In this document: one piece after another, positions 7,129-16,214 of the stretch
Numbering within the stretch: the first letter of the stretch is position 1
How the letters are laid out: each line of letters begins with the position of its first letter
From: Actinoallomurus iriomotensis
GTDB taxonomy: Bacteria > Actinomycetota > Actinomycetes > Streptosporangiales > Streptosporangiaceae
Assembly (NCBI RefSeq): GCF_030269445.1
Contig: NZ_BSTJ01000009.1
Location: 124,001-188,000 of the forward strand
DNA: 64,000 bases
Direction: 5' to 3'
Translations under genes and position numbers: made by a program
Notes under the pieces: model-generated
What the model was told of the DNA's origin: nothing
The model's input: the letters and a program-made list of their open reading frames with translations, nothing else
The model's database searches: none

Positions 7129-8982
7129 GTGGACACCTCCGACGCGACGATGCGCGCGGCCGTGGCCTCGGCCGCCGACGCAATGATCGCGCTCGGGCCC
7201 GACCTGACCGTACGCCTGTGGAATCCCGCTGCCGAGCGGCTGTTCGGCTGGTCCGCCGACGAGGCGATCGGCCGGCCGCTGCGGACGGTTCCGGAGGAGT
7301 ACACCGCCGAGCACCGGGCCGTGCTCGAGCGCGTACGCGAGGGCGGGCACATCTCCTTCGCCACCCGGCGGCTGCACCGCGACGGACGCCTGCTCGAGGT
7401 ACGCGCCGTGGTGAGCTCCATGCGGTCCGACGACGACGAGCTGCTCGGCTGGGTCGGCTTCTACCGGGCCGCCGACGAGGACGAGGCGGTCCAGCACCAG
7501 GCGGCCGAGCGGATCCGCCTCGTACGGCGGCTCAACGACGTCGTGGCCGACCTGAACGCCGAGCGTGAGCTGTCCGCCGTCCTCGACCGGGTCGCGGACA
7601 GCGTCATCGAGCTGACCGGCGCCGACGCGGCCGGGTTCGTGCTCATCGAGCAGGCCACCGGCACGCTGCGGCTCGTCAGCATCAGCGGCCTGCCGGAGCG
7701 CCTGCGCGGCGTCACCTCCGACCTGCGTACGAGCCTGGTCGGCGAGCTGCTGCGCTCCGGCCGTACGGTCATGCTCGCCACCGCCGACACGCGCAGCCTC
7801 GGTGACCTGATCTGGTCGGAGCTGGACGGCCTGCACACGATCGCGCTCGGCGTCTCCACCGTGCACGGCCGGCCGTACGGCGCCCTCTACGCCCTGTTCT
7901 CCGGGCACAGGGCGGGCCACATCGAGCTGGAGCTCCTGGAGCTGTTCGCCGGCCACGCCGGGGTCGTCGTCGGCAACGCGGTGAGCTACGCCGAGGTGGT
8001 CAAGCAGCGCAAGCACGAGCGAGCCGTCATCGAGGCCAGCGCCGACGGCATCGCCGTGCTCGACCGCGACGGCATCGTCCGGCAGTGGAACCCCGCCGCC
8101 CGCGCGATCACCGGGATGGACGCCGACGAGGTGATCGGCCGGCCGCTGCCGTTCGCGCTGCCCGCGCCGGACGCGGAGCCGACGATCCAGGTCGAGTCGG
8201 GCACCTGGCTCAACGTGCTGTACTCCGAGATCGAGGACCACGACGAGATCGTCGTGGACTTCCGCGACGTGACCGAGGCCAAGTCGCTGGAGGCCGCCAA
8301 GGACCTGTTCCTGTCGATGACGAGCCACGAGTTGCGCACCCCGATCACCGTCGTGCACGGGTTCGCCCGCACGCTCGTCAACCGGTGGGACAAGCTCGGC
8401 GACGCCGACCGGCGGCAGGCGGTCGCGATCATCGCCGAGCGCGCCCAGACGCTCGGGCAGCTGGTGGACAACCTGCTCTACTCCCGTACGGTGCCCGACG
8501 GGCTGGACGTGACCAACGAGCCGTTCGACCTGGACCGCCTCCTGCGCGGCGCGGTCGAGGGGTTCCGCGGGATGTCGGAGCAGCACACGCTGGAGCTGGT
8601 CATCGACGAGAAGCTGCCCGCGGCGCTCGGCGACGCGATGGCCACCGACATCATCGTCGGGCAGCTCCTGGAGAACGCCGTGAAGTACTCCCCGGGAGGC
8701 GGCACGGTCACCGTACGCGCGGGGGCCGAGGACGAATTGATCGTTGTCACCGTCGAAGACGACGGGGTCGGCATCCAGGCCGCAGACCGCGAGCGGATCT
8801 TCGAGCGCTTCGTCCAGGGTGAGGCGGGGGACCGCCGCCGGTTCGGCGGTCTCGGGCTCGGGCTCTACATCGTGCGCAGACTCGCCCGTGCCCAGCACGG
8901 AGAGGTCACCGCGCACGCCAGGCCGGACGCTCCGGGCACCTGCATGCGGTTCACCCTCCCCCGTGTCGACCACGCACAGTAG
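7129..8982 (+). CDS. PAS-GAF-PAS sensor histidine kinase (soluble)
   Basis: 617 residues without a clear membrane segment. Domain order: PAS (about 15-115, with WNPAAERLFGWSADEAIGRPL), GAF (about 140-285), second PAS (about 300-390, WNPAARAITGMDADEVIGRPL), HisKA with SHELRTP (phosphoacceptor H400), and HATPase with LLENAVKYSPGG (N box), DDGVGI (G1) and GLGLGLYIV (G2). All catalytic boxes are intact. No response regulator is adjacent; the RsbW-like gene follows after 91 bases in the same direction, so an output to partner-switching regulators is possible. Ligand or redox input through PAS/GAF is inferred. Confidence 0.9.
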   Translation: MDTSDATMRAAVASAADAMIALGPDLTVRLWNPAAERLFGWSADEAIGRPLRTVPEEYTAEHRAVLERVREGGHISFATRRLHRDGRLLEVRAVVSSMRSDDDELLGWVGFYRAADEDEAVQHQAAERIRLVRRLNDVVADLNAERELSAVLDRVADSVIELTGADAAGFVLIEQATGTLRLVSISGLPERLRGVTSDLRTSLVGELLRSGRTVMLATADTRSLGDLIWSELDGLHTIALGVSTVHGRPYGALYALFSGHRAGHIELELLELFAGHAGVVVGNAVSYAEVVKQRKHERAVIEASADGIAVLDRDGIVRQWNPAARAITGMDADEVIGRPLPFALPAPDAEPTIQVESGTWLNVLYSEIEDHDEIVVDFRDVTEAKSLEAAKDLFLSMTSHELRTPITVVHGFARTLVNRWDKLGDADRRQAVAIIAERAQTLGQLVDNLLYSRTVPDGLDVTNEPFDLDRLLRGAVEGFRGMSEQHTLELVIDEKLPAALGDAMATDIIVGQLLENAVKYSPGGGTVTVRAGAEDELIVVTVEDDGVGIQAADRERIFERFVQGEAGDRRRFGGLGLGLYIVRRLARAQHGEVTAHARPDAPGTCMRFTLPRVDHAQ

Positions 8983-9073
8983 TCGGTCATACTGGACGTT
9001 CTGTGCCTATCTACGCCATCATTTCGTGCGCGGTCGAGGTCACCGTTGCTCGTTGTGTTGGCAATAGATTCCT

Positions 9074-9625
9074 GTGGCAGGGTTTCCGACCGCTTTAACT
9101 GGGCATTTCGGTCGTACCGGAGTGACGTTACGGGGAGTGTCCGGGAGAAGTTCCGCGCCCCCTGGGGAGGTGAGGGCGTCGAGCGTCGTATTCCTGCCGC
9201 ATGCGCCGTCGAGTGTGTCGATGGTCCGCAGGCGTCTCGCGGCGGAGCTGCTCGAGTCGGGGGTGTACGAGGACATCGCCGACGACGCCGCTGTGATCGT
9301 CAGTGAGCTGATCAGCAACGCTCTGCGGCACGCGCGCCCCCTGCCCTCCGGCGACATACGCGTCGCGTGGACCCGCCAAGGCGATCTCATCCAGCTCGCG
9401 GTCAGCGACGGCGGCGCCATGACCGAGCCCCGGCGTGCCCGCGCCACGCTGTCCTCACTCGGCGGACGCGGCCTCGGCATCGTCGAGTCCCTCGCGGACG
9501 GCTGGGGCGTCCTCCACGACGACGACGGCACCACCGTCTGGGCCACCCTCCACTCCCCGCACACCAGCAACGGCCGCTCGGCGGCCGATCCCCCGCAGAG
9601 CCTGATCGACCAGCCGACCCACTGA
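9074..9625 (+). CDS. RsbW-like ATP-binding protein (anti-sigma factor/HATPase_c_2 family)
   Basis: 183 residues from GTG 9074. The GHKL-type ATPase core is short, as in RsbW/SpoIIAB-like proteins: AAVIVSELISNALRHA (N box), VSDGG (G1) and GGRGLGIVESLADGWG (G2). Hundreds of such proteins occur in actinobacteria, most without known sigma targets. The first 40 residues are low-complexity and a start inside them (for example GTG 9121) is possible. Follows the histidine kinase; a STAS-domain anti-anti-sigma candidate lies 20 kb away at 29736. Convergent with the arginine deiminase gene. Confidence 0.8.
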   Translation: MAGFPTALTGHFGRTGVTLRGVSGRSSAPPGEVRASSVVFLPHAPSSVSMVRRRLAAELLESGVYEDIADDAAVIVSELISNALRHARPLPSGDIRVAWTRQGDLIQLAVSDGGAMTEPRRARATLSSLGGRGLGIVESLADGWGVLHDDDGTTVWATLHSPHTSNGRSAADPPQSLIDQPTH

Positions 9626-9640
9626 ACGGCGCGGCTCGGC

Positions 9641-10834
9641 TCAGACCGGGTCGCGCAGCACCGGGCAGGACATGCAGCGCGGGCCGCCTCGCCCGCTGCC
9701 CAGCTCACTGCCCTCGATCCGGATGACCTCGATGCCCGCCGCCTCCAGCCGGGCGTTGGTCTCGACGTTCCGCTCGTACGCCACCGCCAGCCGCGGCCCG
9801 ACCGCGAGCGTGTTGTTGCCGTCGTCCCACTGCTCGCGTTCGGCGGTGACCGGGTCGAGGCCGGTGTCGATCACGCTGAGCCGGTCGATGCCCATGGCCT
9901 GGGCGGCGGCCTCCAGGAACGGCCGGGCGCGCGACACCCGCAGGTCGCCGTTCTCACTGGTCACCGTGTAGGCGGTGAGGGAGTACGCCACGGCCGGGTA
10001 CATCACGACCTTGTCGACGTCGACCATCGTGCAGATCGTGTCGAGGTGCATCGTCGCGCGGTCCTGGGCGATCGGCACCGCGAGCACGGTGTGCACCAGC
10101 CCGCTGGCGAAGACCTGCCGGGCCAGCCGCTCGACACCCGCCGGCGTCGTCCGCTCTCCGGTGCCGATGGCCAGCACGCCCGGGGCCAGGAGCAGCACGT
10201 CGCCGCCCTCCAGGTGCTCCAGGGCGGGCTCGTACACGGGCGCGGCGTGCTCGAACCTCGGGTGGTGCCGGTAGATCAGCTGGGTGAGCGCGGTCTCGCG
10301 CTGCCGCGCCGGCATCGCCAGGCTCGTCACCGCCACCCGGTCGCCGATCCAGACGCTGGAGTCGCGGGTGAAAAGCAGGTTCGGCAGCGGGTCGATGACG
10401 AAGTCGTGCCGGTCCATGAGCTGGTAGACCAGGCCCCGGCCGGTCTTCAGCTCCTCGTGGGCGAGACCGGCGACGAGCACCTGGGTCAGGCCCTCCGGCG
10501 TCAGGTCGCCGAGGAACGCCCCCAGGATCCGGCGAAGCTGGTCGCCGAGCCGGGGGTCGTCGAGCACGCCGGCGATGGCCTCGTCGCGCGCCGGCTGGTA
10601 CTCCAGCGTGTCCTGGAGCAGTTCGGTGAGGTAGAGGACCTCGACGTCGTGGTCCCGCAACGCCTGCGCGAAGGCGTCGTGCTCCTGCTGGGCGCGGCCG
10701 ACCCACGGGATGCCGTCGAAGAGGAGCTGGTCATTGTTCCGCGGCGTGAGCCGCCTCAACTCAGCGCCAGGACGGTGCAGGAGCACCGTCCTCAGGCGGC
10801 CGACCTCACTGTCGACACGGTAGGCATGAGTCAC
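9641..10834 (-). CDS. arcA: Arginine deiminase
   Basis: 397 residues from GTG 10834; the frame is open 54 bases further upstream, but the family begins with the [17 protein letters not shown] motif near residue 8. Full-length amidinotransferase-fold enzyme: [37 protein letters not shown] and the C-terminal GPRCMSCP, where C387 is the catalytic nucleophile. It hydrolyses L-arginine to citrulline and ammonia, the first step of the ADI pathway. No arcB/arcC carbamate kinase genes are adjacent, which is common for actinobacterial stand-alone copies. Convergent with the RsbW-like gene, 15 bases apart. Confidence 0.93.
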   Translation of the reverse strand: MTHAYRVDSEVGRLRTVLLHRPGAELRRLTPRNNDQLLFDGIPWVGRAQQEHDAFAQALRDHDVEVLYLTELLQDTLEYQPARDEAIAGVLDDPRLGDQLRRILGAFLGDLTPEGLTQVLVAGLAHEELKTGRGLVYQLMDRHDFVIDPLPNLLFTRDSSVWIGDRVAVTSLAMPARQRETALTQLIYRHHPRFEHAAPVYEPALEHLEGGDVLLLAPGVLAIGTGERTTPAGVERLARQVFASGLVHTVLAVPIAQDRATMHLDTICTMVDVDKVVMYPAVAYSLTAYTVTSENGDLRVSRARPFLEAAAQAMGIDRLSVIDTGLDPVTAEREQWDDGNNTLAVGPRLAVAYERNVETNARLEAAGIEVIRIEGSELGSGRGGPRCMSCPVLRDPV

Positions 10835-10911
10835 ATTTGCGAGCTTAGTCGCCCTAAGTGAAGCCGTGAGTTTTCGCCCAGTCGGCATCTTTCATGGACT
10901 TTCCCACCTGC

Positions 10912-11601
10912 TCATGGCAGAAAGATGCCGTACTCCTTGATCTCCGGTGTCAGGTCCGGGTGCAGGTCCGCGGTCGCCATGAGCTCCTCGGCGGAGGAGA
11001 AACCGCCGACGTGCTCGCGCATCGACACGATCCGCTCGGCGATCTCCGGGGTCACGCCGGACAGCATGGTCAGCGCGCGCGCCGGCACGTGGTTGACGTC
11101 GACCAGCCCGCCGTCGTCGTACTGCCGGGGCAGGTCGGGCCGGCCGATGCGCAGCTCACGGGCGAGCGCGGGGTCCTCCGCGGCGTGCTCGCGAGCCTGC
11201 CGGCGCAGCTCGCGGCGCATGTTGGCGGCGGCGATCGCCTGAGCGTTGGCGTCGCCGCGCGGTCGGGGACCGCGCCGCGGCCGGCCCGGCGGCGGGGCGA
11301 CCATCGGCGCCGGGCGGCCGTTGAACAGCACGACGCCGTTGCCGTCGATCGTGATGACCACCCGCTTCTCGCTGTTGACCAGGCCGATGATCAGCCAGAC
11401 CGGCACCCACGCGCCGCACGTCAGCACGCTGATCAGCAGGTGCGCCGCATGGTTGACGTCGCCGCCGGTGGCCATGACCGCCTGGCTGTCGACCTGCGAC
11501 TCGATCCGCCAGCCGCGCGCGACCTGGCGCATGATCGCATTGCCGAGGATCGCGCGAAGCCGGTCGGGCGGCAGCGGAGACCCGGGCTGGAACGGAACCA
11601 T
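10912..11601 (-). CDS. Helix-hairpin-helix domain protein with membrane segment
   Basis: 229 residues, ATG 11601 with a GGGGAG ribosome-binding site. About residues 51-76 form one hydrophobic stretch (HLLISVLTCGAWVPVWLIIGL). Then comes an Arg/Pro-rich linker, and the C-terminal 70 residues hold VDVNHVPARALTMLSGVTPEIAERIVSMREHVGGFSSAEEL, a ComEA-like helix-hairpin-helix that binds DNA nonspecifically. The short membrane-plus-HhH architecture recalls DNA-uptake proteins, but no comEC lies nearby and the N-terminal part is not ComEA-like. Function unknown. Follows the acyl-CoA ligase after 33 bases. Confidence 0.7.
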   Translation of the reverse strand: MVPFQPGSPLPPDRLRAILGNAIMRQVARGWRIESQVDSQAVMATGGDVNHAAHLLISVLTCGAWVPVWLIIGLVNSEKRVVITIDGNGVVLFNGRPAPMVAPPPGRPRRGPRPRGDANAQAIAAANMRRELRRQAREHAAEDPALARELRIGRPDLPRQYDDGGLVDVNHVPARALTMLSGVTPEIAERIVSMREHVGGFSSAEELMATADLHPDLTPEIKEYGIFLP

Positions 11602-11634
11602 GCTCCCCCTCTTGACTCCTTCGCTCTCGGCGGC

Positions 11635-13254
11635 TCAGTGCACCGCGCGGGACTCGCCGGCCCAGTACGGCTCGCGGAGCTGCCGCTTGAGGACCTTGCC
11701 CGTCGGGTTGCGCGGGATCGTGTCGACCCACTCGACCGAGGTCGGGCACTTGAAGTGCGCCAGCTTCTCGCGGCAGTGGTCGATCAGTTCCCGTTCGGTG
11801 ACCTCGCCGCCGCTCACGACGATCGCTTTCGGAGTCTCGCCCCACTTCTCGTGCGGCACGCCGATCACCGCGCAGTCGGCCACGGCCGGGTGACTCATCA
11901 GGACGTTCTCCACCTCCGCCGGGTAGATGTTCTCCCCTCCAGAGATGATCATGTCCTTGACGCGGTCGTGGATGAACAGGTAGCCGTCCTCGTCGAGGTA
12001 GCCGGCGTCGCCCGTGCGCAGCCAGCCGCCGGGCAGCAGGGTGTCGCGCGTCGCCTGGTCGAGCGACCAGTAGCCCCGCATGTTCTGCGTGCTGCGGCAG
12101 ACGATCTCCCCGACCTGGCCGGTGGGCAGTGCGTCGCCGGTGGCCGGGTCGAGGATCCGCAGCTCGACGCCGGGGCCCGCCACGCCGGCGCTGCGCAGCC
12201 GGGCGCCGTCGGGCACGTGGTCCTCCGGAGGCAGGTACGTGATCGAGCCGGTCGTCTCCGTCAGCCCGTACACCTGCATGAACCCGGTGCCCGGCAGCAG
12301 CGCCATCGCGCCGCGCAGCACCTCGTCGCTGATCGGGGAGGCGCCGTACAACAGGAGCCGGAGGCTGGACATGTCCGCCTCGCGGACCTGCGGGATCTGC
12401 TGCATGAACAACAGCAGCGCCGGGACGAGGAAGACGTGCGTGACCCGGTGAGCCTCGATCGCCCGCGCGATCGCGACCGGGTCGGGCTCCCGGATGATCA
12501 CCGCGGGGATGCCGGCGTAGACCACGCCGACCGCGAGGGCGCAGCCCGCGATGTGGTACAGCGGCATCGCGACCATGTCGACGCTCTCGGGCCCGAGGTT
12601 CCAGAGCTGGTCGACGACCGGCAGCAGGGCGGCGAAGTTGTCGTGCGTGAGCATGACGCCCTTGGGCCGGCCGGTCGTGCCGGAGGAGTAGAGCTGGACG
12701 AACACCTCACCGGTGTCGTCGCGCCGCTCCGCCTCATGGGCGGATGCGGTGTCCTCTGGTCGCGTTCGCTCCTCACTCGCTCCGCGGGCGGCTCGTCCCT
12801 CACCGCCCACGCCGCTCGCTCGGTCGCTCCCGCTCCACGAGGAGTACTCCTCGTATCTTTCGCTCTCGCCCACCACGATGACGTGCTCGGTGTGCTGGAG
12901 GCCGTCGGCGATGGCGTCCAGCACGGGGGTGAACTCGGCGCCGGCGACGAGGACCTTCGCGTTGGCGTTGTCGACGATGTAGGCGATCTCGGCGGGCGCG
13001 AGCCGGTAGTTGACCGGCACCTGCACCCCACCGGCACGCGCCGCGCCGAACAGCAGCTCGACACAGGCCAGGGAGTTCTTGTCGAGCACGGCGACACGGT
13101 CGCCGGGCCCCACACCCGAAGCGCGCAGCGCCGCGGCGACCTCGTCCACCCGCCGGTCGAACTCGGCGAACGTGACCTGTTCGTCCTGGTAGATGTAGGC
13201 GATCTGGTCGGGGCGTGTCGCCGCGCACTCACGGAGCATGCCAGTGAGATTCAT
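11635..13254 (-). CDS. Long-chain fatty-acid-CoA ligase (ANL superfamily) with in-frame insertion
   Basis: 539 residues. Complete adenylating-enzyme motifs: YSSGTTGRPKG P-loop (189-199), YGLTETTG, GWLRTGD and C-terminal NPTGKVLKRQLR with the catalytic Lys. It activates a carboxylic acid as acyl-AMP and loads CoA. Residues about 138-178 are an insert of Ser/Arg/Glu/Gly-rich low complexity between the usual VVGESERYEEY and DDTGEVFVQLY segments, which normally sit close together. The insert corresponds to a repetitive DNA stretch (12721-12843). It lies in a surface region before the P-loop and keeps the frame, so the enzyme is probably active. Confidence 0.88.
   Translation of the reverse strand: MNLTGMLRECAATRPDQIAYIYQDEQVTFAEFDRRVDEVAAALRASGVGPGDRVAVLDKNSLACVELLFGAARAGGVQVPVNYRLAPAEIAYIVDNANAKVLVAGAEFTPVLDAIADGLQHTEHVIVVGESERYEEYSSWSGSDRASGVGGEGRAARGASEERTRPEDTASAHEAERRDDTGEVFVQLYSSGTTGRPKGVMLTHDNFAALLPVVDQLWNLGPESVDMVAMPLYHIAGCALAVGVVYAGIPAVIIREPDPVAIARAIEAHRVTHVFLVPALLLFMQQIPQVREADMSSLRLLLYGASPISDEVLRGAMALLPGTGFMQVYGLTETTGSITYLPPEDHVPDGARLRSAGVAGPGVELRILDPATGDALPTGQVGEIVCRSTQNMRGYWSLDQATRDTLLPGGWLRTGDAGYLDEDGYLFIHDRVKDMIISGGENIYPAEVENVLMSHPAVADCAVIGVPHEKWGETPKAIVVSGGEVTERELIDHCREKLAHFKCPTSVEWVDTIPRNPTGKVLKRQLREPYWAGESRAVH
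12721..12843. repeat. In-frame repetitive insertion inside acyl-CoA ligase gene
   Basis: The strand contains recurrent CGCTC/CACTCGCTC words and runs of GCTCG-type steps unlike the flanking coding sequence. It encodes about 40 low-complexity residues not expected in the ligase family. No target-site duplication or terminal inverted repeats could be identified by eye. Confidence 0.5.
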
Positions 13255-13295
13255 GGCCGAATCATGCGCGACCCGACATCACGCGACAAGGTTCG

Positions 13296-13841
13296 CTAAC
13301 TGCTTTTCGCCATCTTGCTGATGAGGGTCACGACCACCGCGGCGATGACCGCGAGGAAGCCGATCCAGATGAGAAACTTCAACGCCGAGATGATCATGCC
13401 GATCACCATGAAGACCAGCCAGATCGCCAACAGGATGCCGACAATCGAAAGTATCGCCTTGCCCATGGGGCGAGCGTACGCGTTCAGCGCGGCGACGGCA
13501 CCGGTTACAAGCCCGATCAAAATGACAATCGCGACAAGATGCTTCCCGTACGCCTGCGGGAGCACCGACGGATTGTCGCGGCGCCGGCCGAACCCGAGTA
13601 CCGCGGGCAGGGCGACGAGTGTGACCGTGCCTGCGATGACGGCCGCGCGGCGCCACGGCGCCGGCATCCGCCTCGTCACGTACGCCACGCCGAAGACCAG
13701 CGGCGCGAACACCGCGTCGTGCGCGACCGCGACGCCCGCGAACCACAGCGCCCAGCCCGCGACCCCGACGTGGCGGCCGATCCCGGCGAGCCCGATGGCG
13801 ACGAACACGGCGCCGGCCGCGTAGAGCGCCCTGCGCGTCAT
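13296..13841 (-). CDS. Multi-pass membrane protein, last gene of the Mo-oxidoreductase operon
   Basis: 181 residues with about five hydrophobic segments. It starts within the stop codon of the molybdopterin oxidoreductase gene (4-base overlap), so it is translationally coupled. Residues 1-100 hold two or three membrane spans ending in Arg-rich GFGRRRD. The final 56 residues, beginning MGKAILSIVGILLAIWLV, resemble a separate small two-helix hydrophobic protein often found alone in actinobacteria, suggesting a fusion. It could serve as an additional membrane subunit for the oxidoreductase; that is inference from position. Confidence 0.65.
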   Translation of the reverse strand: MTRRALYAAGAVFVAIGLAGIGRHVGVAGWALWFAGVAVAHDAVFAPLVFGVAYVTRRMPAPWRRAAVIAGTVTLVALPAVLGFGRRRDNPSVLPQAYGKHLVAIVILIGLVTGAVAALNAYARPMGKAILSIVGILLAIWLVFMVIGMIISALKFLIWIGFLAVIAAVVVTLISKMAKSS

Positions 13842-15001
13842 CGGCTCACCTCCAGCCGCGCGACCCACTTCGTCTGCATGACACCCGGCCGGTCCGGCGC
13901 GATCAGCCGGCAGGGGTAACCGTGGTCGAGGGAGAGCGGTTCGCCGTTCACCTCGAGCGCGAGGAGGGTCAGCGGGTCGTGCCAGTGGGGCGGGTCGACC
14001 TGCGACGTCCGGTAGAGGCCCGCCTTCTCCAGCGACTCGACGCGTACGCGGACGTCGTCCTCGACGCCGGCCGCGCGCAGGACGTCCCTCAGCCGTACGC
14101 CGGCCCAGGTGGCCTCGGCGCTCCACCCTTCGACGCAGGCGATCGGCAGCCGTACGACGTGCCGGGGCATCGCGCGCAGGTCGTCCAGACTCAGTGAGAG
14201 TTCGCGTCGTACGGCGCCGGTGACCGTGAGCCGCCAGCCGGTGCCGCGGGTGACGCCGGCCGCGAGCGCGGTCTTGTTGACGGGAAGGCGCTGCGGGCCG
14301 GCGCCGGGCCGGCGGGGGGCGAGAACCGCCAGGTCGCCGAGCGGGGTGAACGTCTCGCCGACGGTCGTCACCGCGACGAGGCCGCAGGCTCCCGCGACCG
14401 TGGCGAGGAAACCGCGCCGCGACGGCCCGTACGGCGGCGGAGGCCGGCGCAGGCCCCGCACCTTGGCCCACTCGTCGGCGGCGTGGATGAGCAGCGCGCC
14501 GAAGACGACGTAGGCCGTCCAGTAGTGCGCCACGGTGAAGAAGAACGGGAACGGATACCAGTAGTTGACGTTGAACAGGCCGGTGACCAGCTGGAACAGT
14601 GATCCGCCGACGAGGAGGAAGACGACGCCCCGCCGGGCCGCGTGCGCCGCCGAGCGGATCGGCGGCCACTGCCACAGCTTCGGGTACACCGTCCACAGCT
14701 TGGCGAGCAGGAGCGGGATGGTGGCCATTCCGCAGATGACGTGGGCGCCCTGGGTGAGCCGGTACAGCCCGACCGGCCGCGACGGCCAGACCATCCACGA
14801 CGGCGGATGCTGCATGAAGTGGCTGACCAGGCCGGTGACGAACGCGACGGTGAAGCTGACGCCGAGGCACACCCCCAGCCAGGCCGCGGTCCGCTCGTCG
14901 TGGAGCCGGCTGGTGAAGACGGTCGCGATCCGGCGGGTCAGGCGTTCGGACTCGGCGTCGATCCGGCGGATCAGGCGTCGGGGGTCAGCTCGGCGAAGCA
15001 T
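13838..15001 (-). CDS. Cytochrome b561-like/molybdopterin (sulfite-oxidase-type) oxidoreductase fusion
   Basis: 387 residues. The N-terminal 180 residues contain four membrane spans with regularly placed histidines (H61, H87, H159, H173), like a di-haem cytochrome b561. A twin-arginine-like SRRGFLA at 194-200 precedes a fifth hydrophobic stretch, and the C-terminal 150 residues are a sulfite-oxidase-type molybdopterin domain: LPIACVEGWSAEATWAGV, with C289 as the Mo ligand. The catalytic domain should sit outside the membrane and pass electrons through the haem domain. The substrate is unknown. It overlaps the methyltransferase gene by 31 bases. ATG 15001 is the first convincing start. Confidence 0.85.
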   Translation of the reverse strand: MLRRADPRRLIRRIDAESERLTRRIATVFTSRLHDERTAAWLGVCLGVSFTVAFVTGLVSHFMQHPPSWMVWPSRPVGLYRLTQGAHVICGMATIPLLLAKLWTVYPKLWQWPPIRSAAHAARRGVVFLLVGGSLFQLVTGLFNVNYWYPFPFFFTVAHYWTAYVVFGALLIHAADEWAKVRGLRRPPPPYGPSRRGFLATVAGACGLVAVTTVGETFTPLGDLAVLAPRRPGAGPQRLPVNKTALAAGVTRGTGWRLTVTGAVRRELSLSLDDLRAMPRHVVRLPIACVEGWSAEATWAGVRLRDVLRAAGVEDDVRVRVESLEKAGLYRTSQVDPPHWHDPLTLLALEVNGEPLSLDHGYPCRLIAPDRPGVMQTKWVARLEVSR

Positions 15002-15585
15002 CGCGCAGCCTCCGTCCAGATGGTCGTCACGGTCAGCCCGGCCTCGCCGGCGCACGCGCCGACCGCTCCCGGGTCGAGATGCGCCCAGCGGAACCAGTCC
15101 CCGGCCCGCCGTCCGTCGCGGAGCCGCAGCCGTTCGGTCCGGGTCGTGTCGCCGAGCTCGACGATGGCGCGCCCGGTCCGGTCGAGGAGCGTCGCGACGC
15201 GTCGCAGGAGCATCGGCGGATCGCCGCCGATGCCGATGTTCCCGTCCGCGAGCAGGACGGTCCGCCAGCGCCCCGCGCCGGGGATCCGGTCGAAGACGTC
15301 GCGGAGCAGCGCCATGCCGCCGGCGGCCCGGGTCATCTCCACGGCGTACGGGGTGACGTCGATGCCGAGGGCGGGGAGCCCGCGTTCGGCGAGGGCGACG
15401 GTGAGGCGCCCGGGACCGGACCCGATGTCCAGCGTCGGTCCCTCGCACCGGTCGAGCAGGGCGTCGTCGCCGGGCCGCCCGTCGCGCCACTGGCCGACCG
15501 GGAGCCGCTCCGTACGGCCGTCCTCGTGTTCGATCGCCACCTCGCCGAGGCCGGCGAGCGATCCCTCGTACAGGTGGCCGATCAT
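14971..15585 (-). CDS. Class I SAM-dependent methyltransferase
   Basis: 204 residues with motif I TLDIGSGPGRL at 51-61 and LGIDVTPYAVEM as motif II. The rest is a compact Rossmann-fold methyltransferase. A preceding segment (GEVAIEHEDGRTERLPVGQW) is characteristic of methyltransferases that accompany DUF2064/GT2 pairs. Substrate unknown, perhaps a lipid- or glycan-linked product of the neighbouring glycosyltransferases. Starts at the stop codon of the DUF2064 gene (4-base overlap), showing translational coupling. Confidence 0.85.
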   Translation of the reverse strand: MIGHLYEGSLAGLGEVAIEHEDGRTERLPVGQWRDGRPGDDALLDRCEGPTLDIGSGPGRLTVALAERGLPALGIDVTPYAVEMTRAAGGMALLRDVFDRIPGAGRWRTVLLADGNIGIGGDPPMLLRRVATLLDRTGRAIVELGDTTRTERLRLRDGRRAGDWFRWAHLDPGAVGACAGEAGLTVTTIWTEAARCFAELTPDA

Positions 15586-16214
15586 CGTGCTCCCGCGCGT
15601 ACGGCGGCGGCGAAGCGGGTTCCGGGAGCCTGGGCGGCGACCCGTACCGCGTCACCGGCCGTGTCGACGTCCCGCAGCGTGCCGAGCGTCGCGACGCGGA
15701 GCCCGTCCAGGCGTTCGAGCTGACGGGCGCCGGTGTCGGGACGGGACATCGGGACGCCGCGCAGCCGGCGCGGGTCGGGGTCGCGCAGCCCGAGCAGCCA
15801 GAACCCGCCGTCGGCGGCGGGCCCGTACACCGCGTCGCCGGCGCTGAGACGCCGGCCCGCGTCGGCGAGCATCGCGGGTGTCACCTGCGGTGTGTCCATG
15901 CCGATCAGTACGGCGGGACCGCCGACGTCCGCGAAGGCGTTCGCGAGCCGTTCGTCGAGCCCCGCGCCGCGCTGGGCGATGACCTCGAACCCGCGCGGCA
16001 GCCACGCGCCGGGCCGTCCCTCCAGCGCGACCACGCGACGCGTCGCGGTGGTGGCGGCGACGGCGTCGAGCGTGTCGGCGAGCGCGGCCTCGGCGATGAG
16101 CGCGGCCTGCTCCGAGGTGTACGGCGGGGTGAGCCGGGTCTTCACGCGGCCCGGCACCGGTTCCTTGGCGATGACGATGAGCGTGATGCCGCGTGGGTCG
16201 CCTTGTTCCGTCAT
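15582..16214 (-). CDS. DUF2064/TIGR04282-type glycosyltransferase-like protein
   Basis: 210 residues with VIAKEPVPGRVKTRL at about 14-28 and LIGMDTPQVTPAML near 103, the two hallmark motifs of DUF2064 (TIGR04282), a nucleotidyl/glycosyltransferase-A fold family. Databases name some relatives as arsenosugar biosynthesis proteins, a label derived from other organisms that should not be transferred here. Coupled by 4-base overlaps to GT2 upstream and methyltransferase downstream, so the three probably build one product. Confidence 0.85.
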   Translation of the reverse strand: MTEQGDPRGITLIVIAKEPVPGRVKTRLTPPYTSEQAALIAEAALADTLDAVAATTATRRVVALEGRPGAWLPRGFEVIAQRGAGLDERLANAFADVGGPAVLIGMDTPQVTPAMLADAGRRLSAGDAVYGPAADGGFWLLGLRDPDPRRLRGVPMSRPDTGARQLERLDGLRVATLGTLRDVDTAGDAVRVAAQAPGTRFAAAVRAGAR

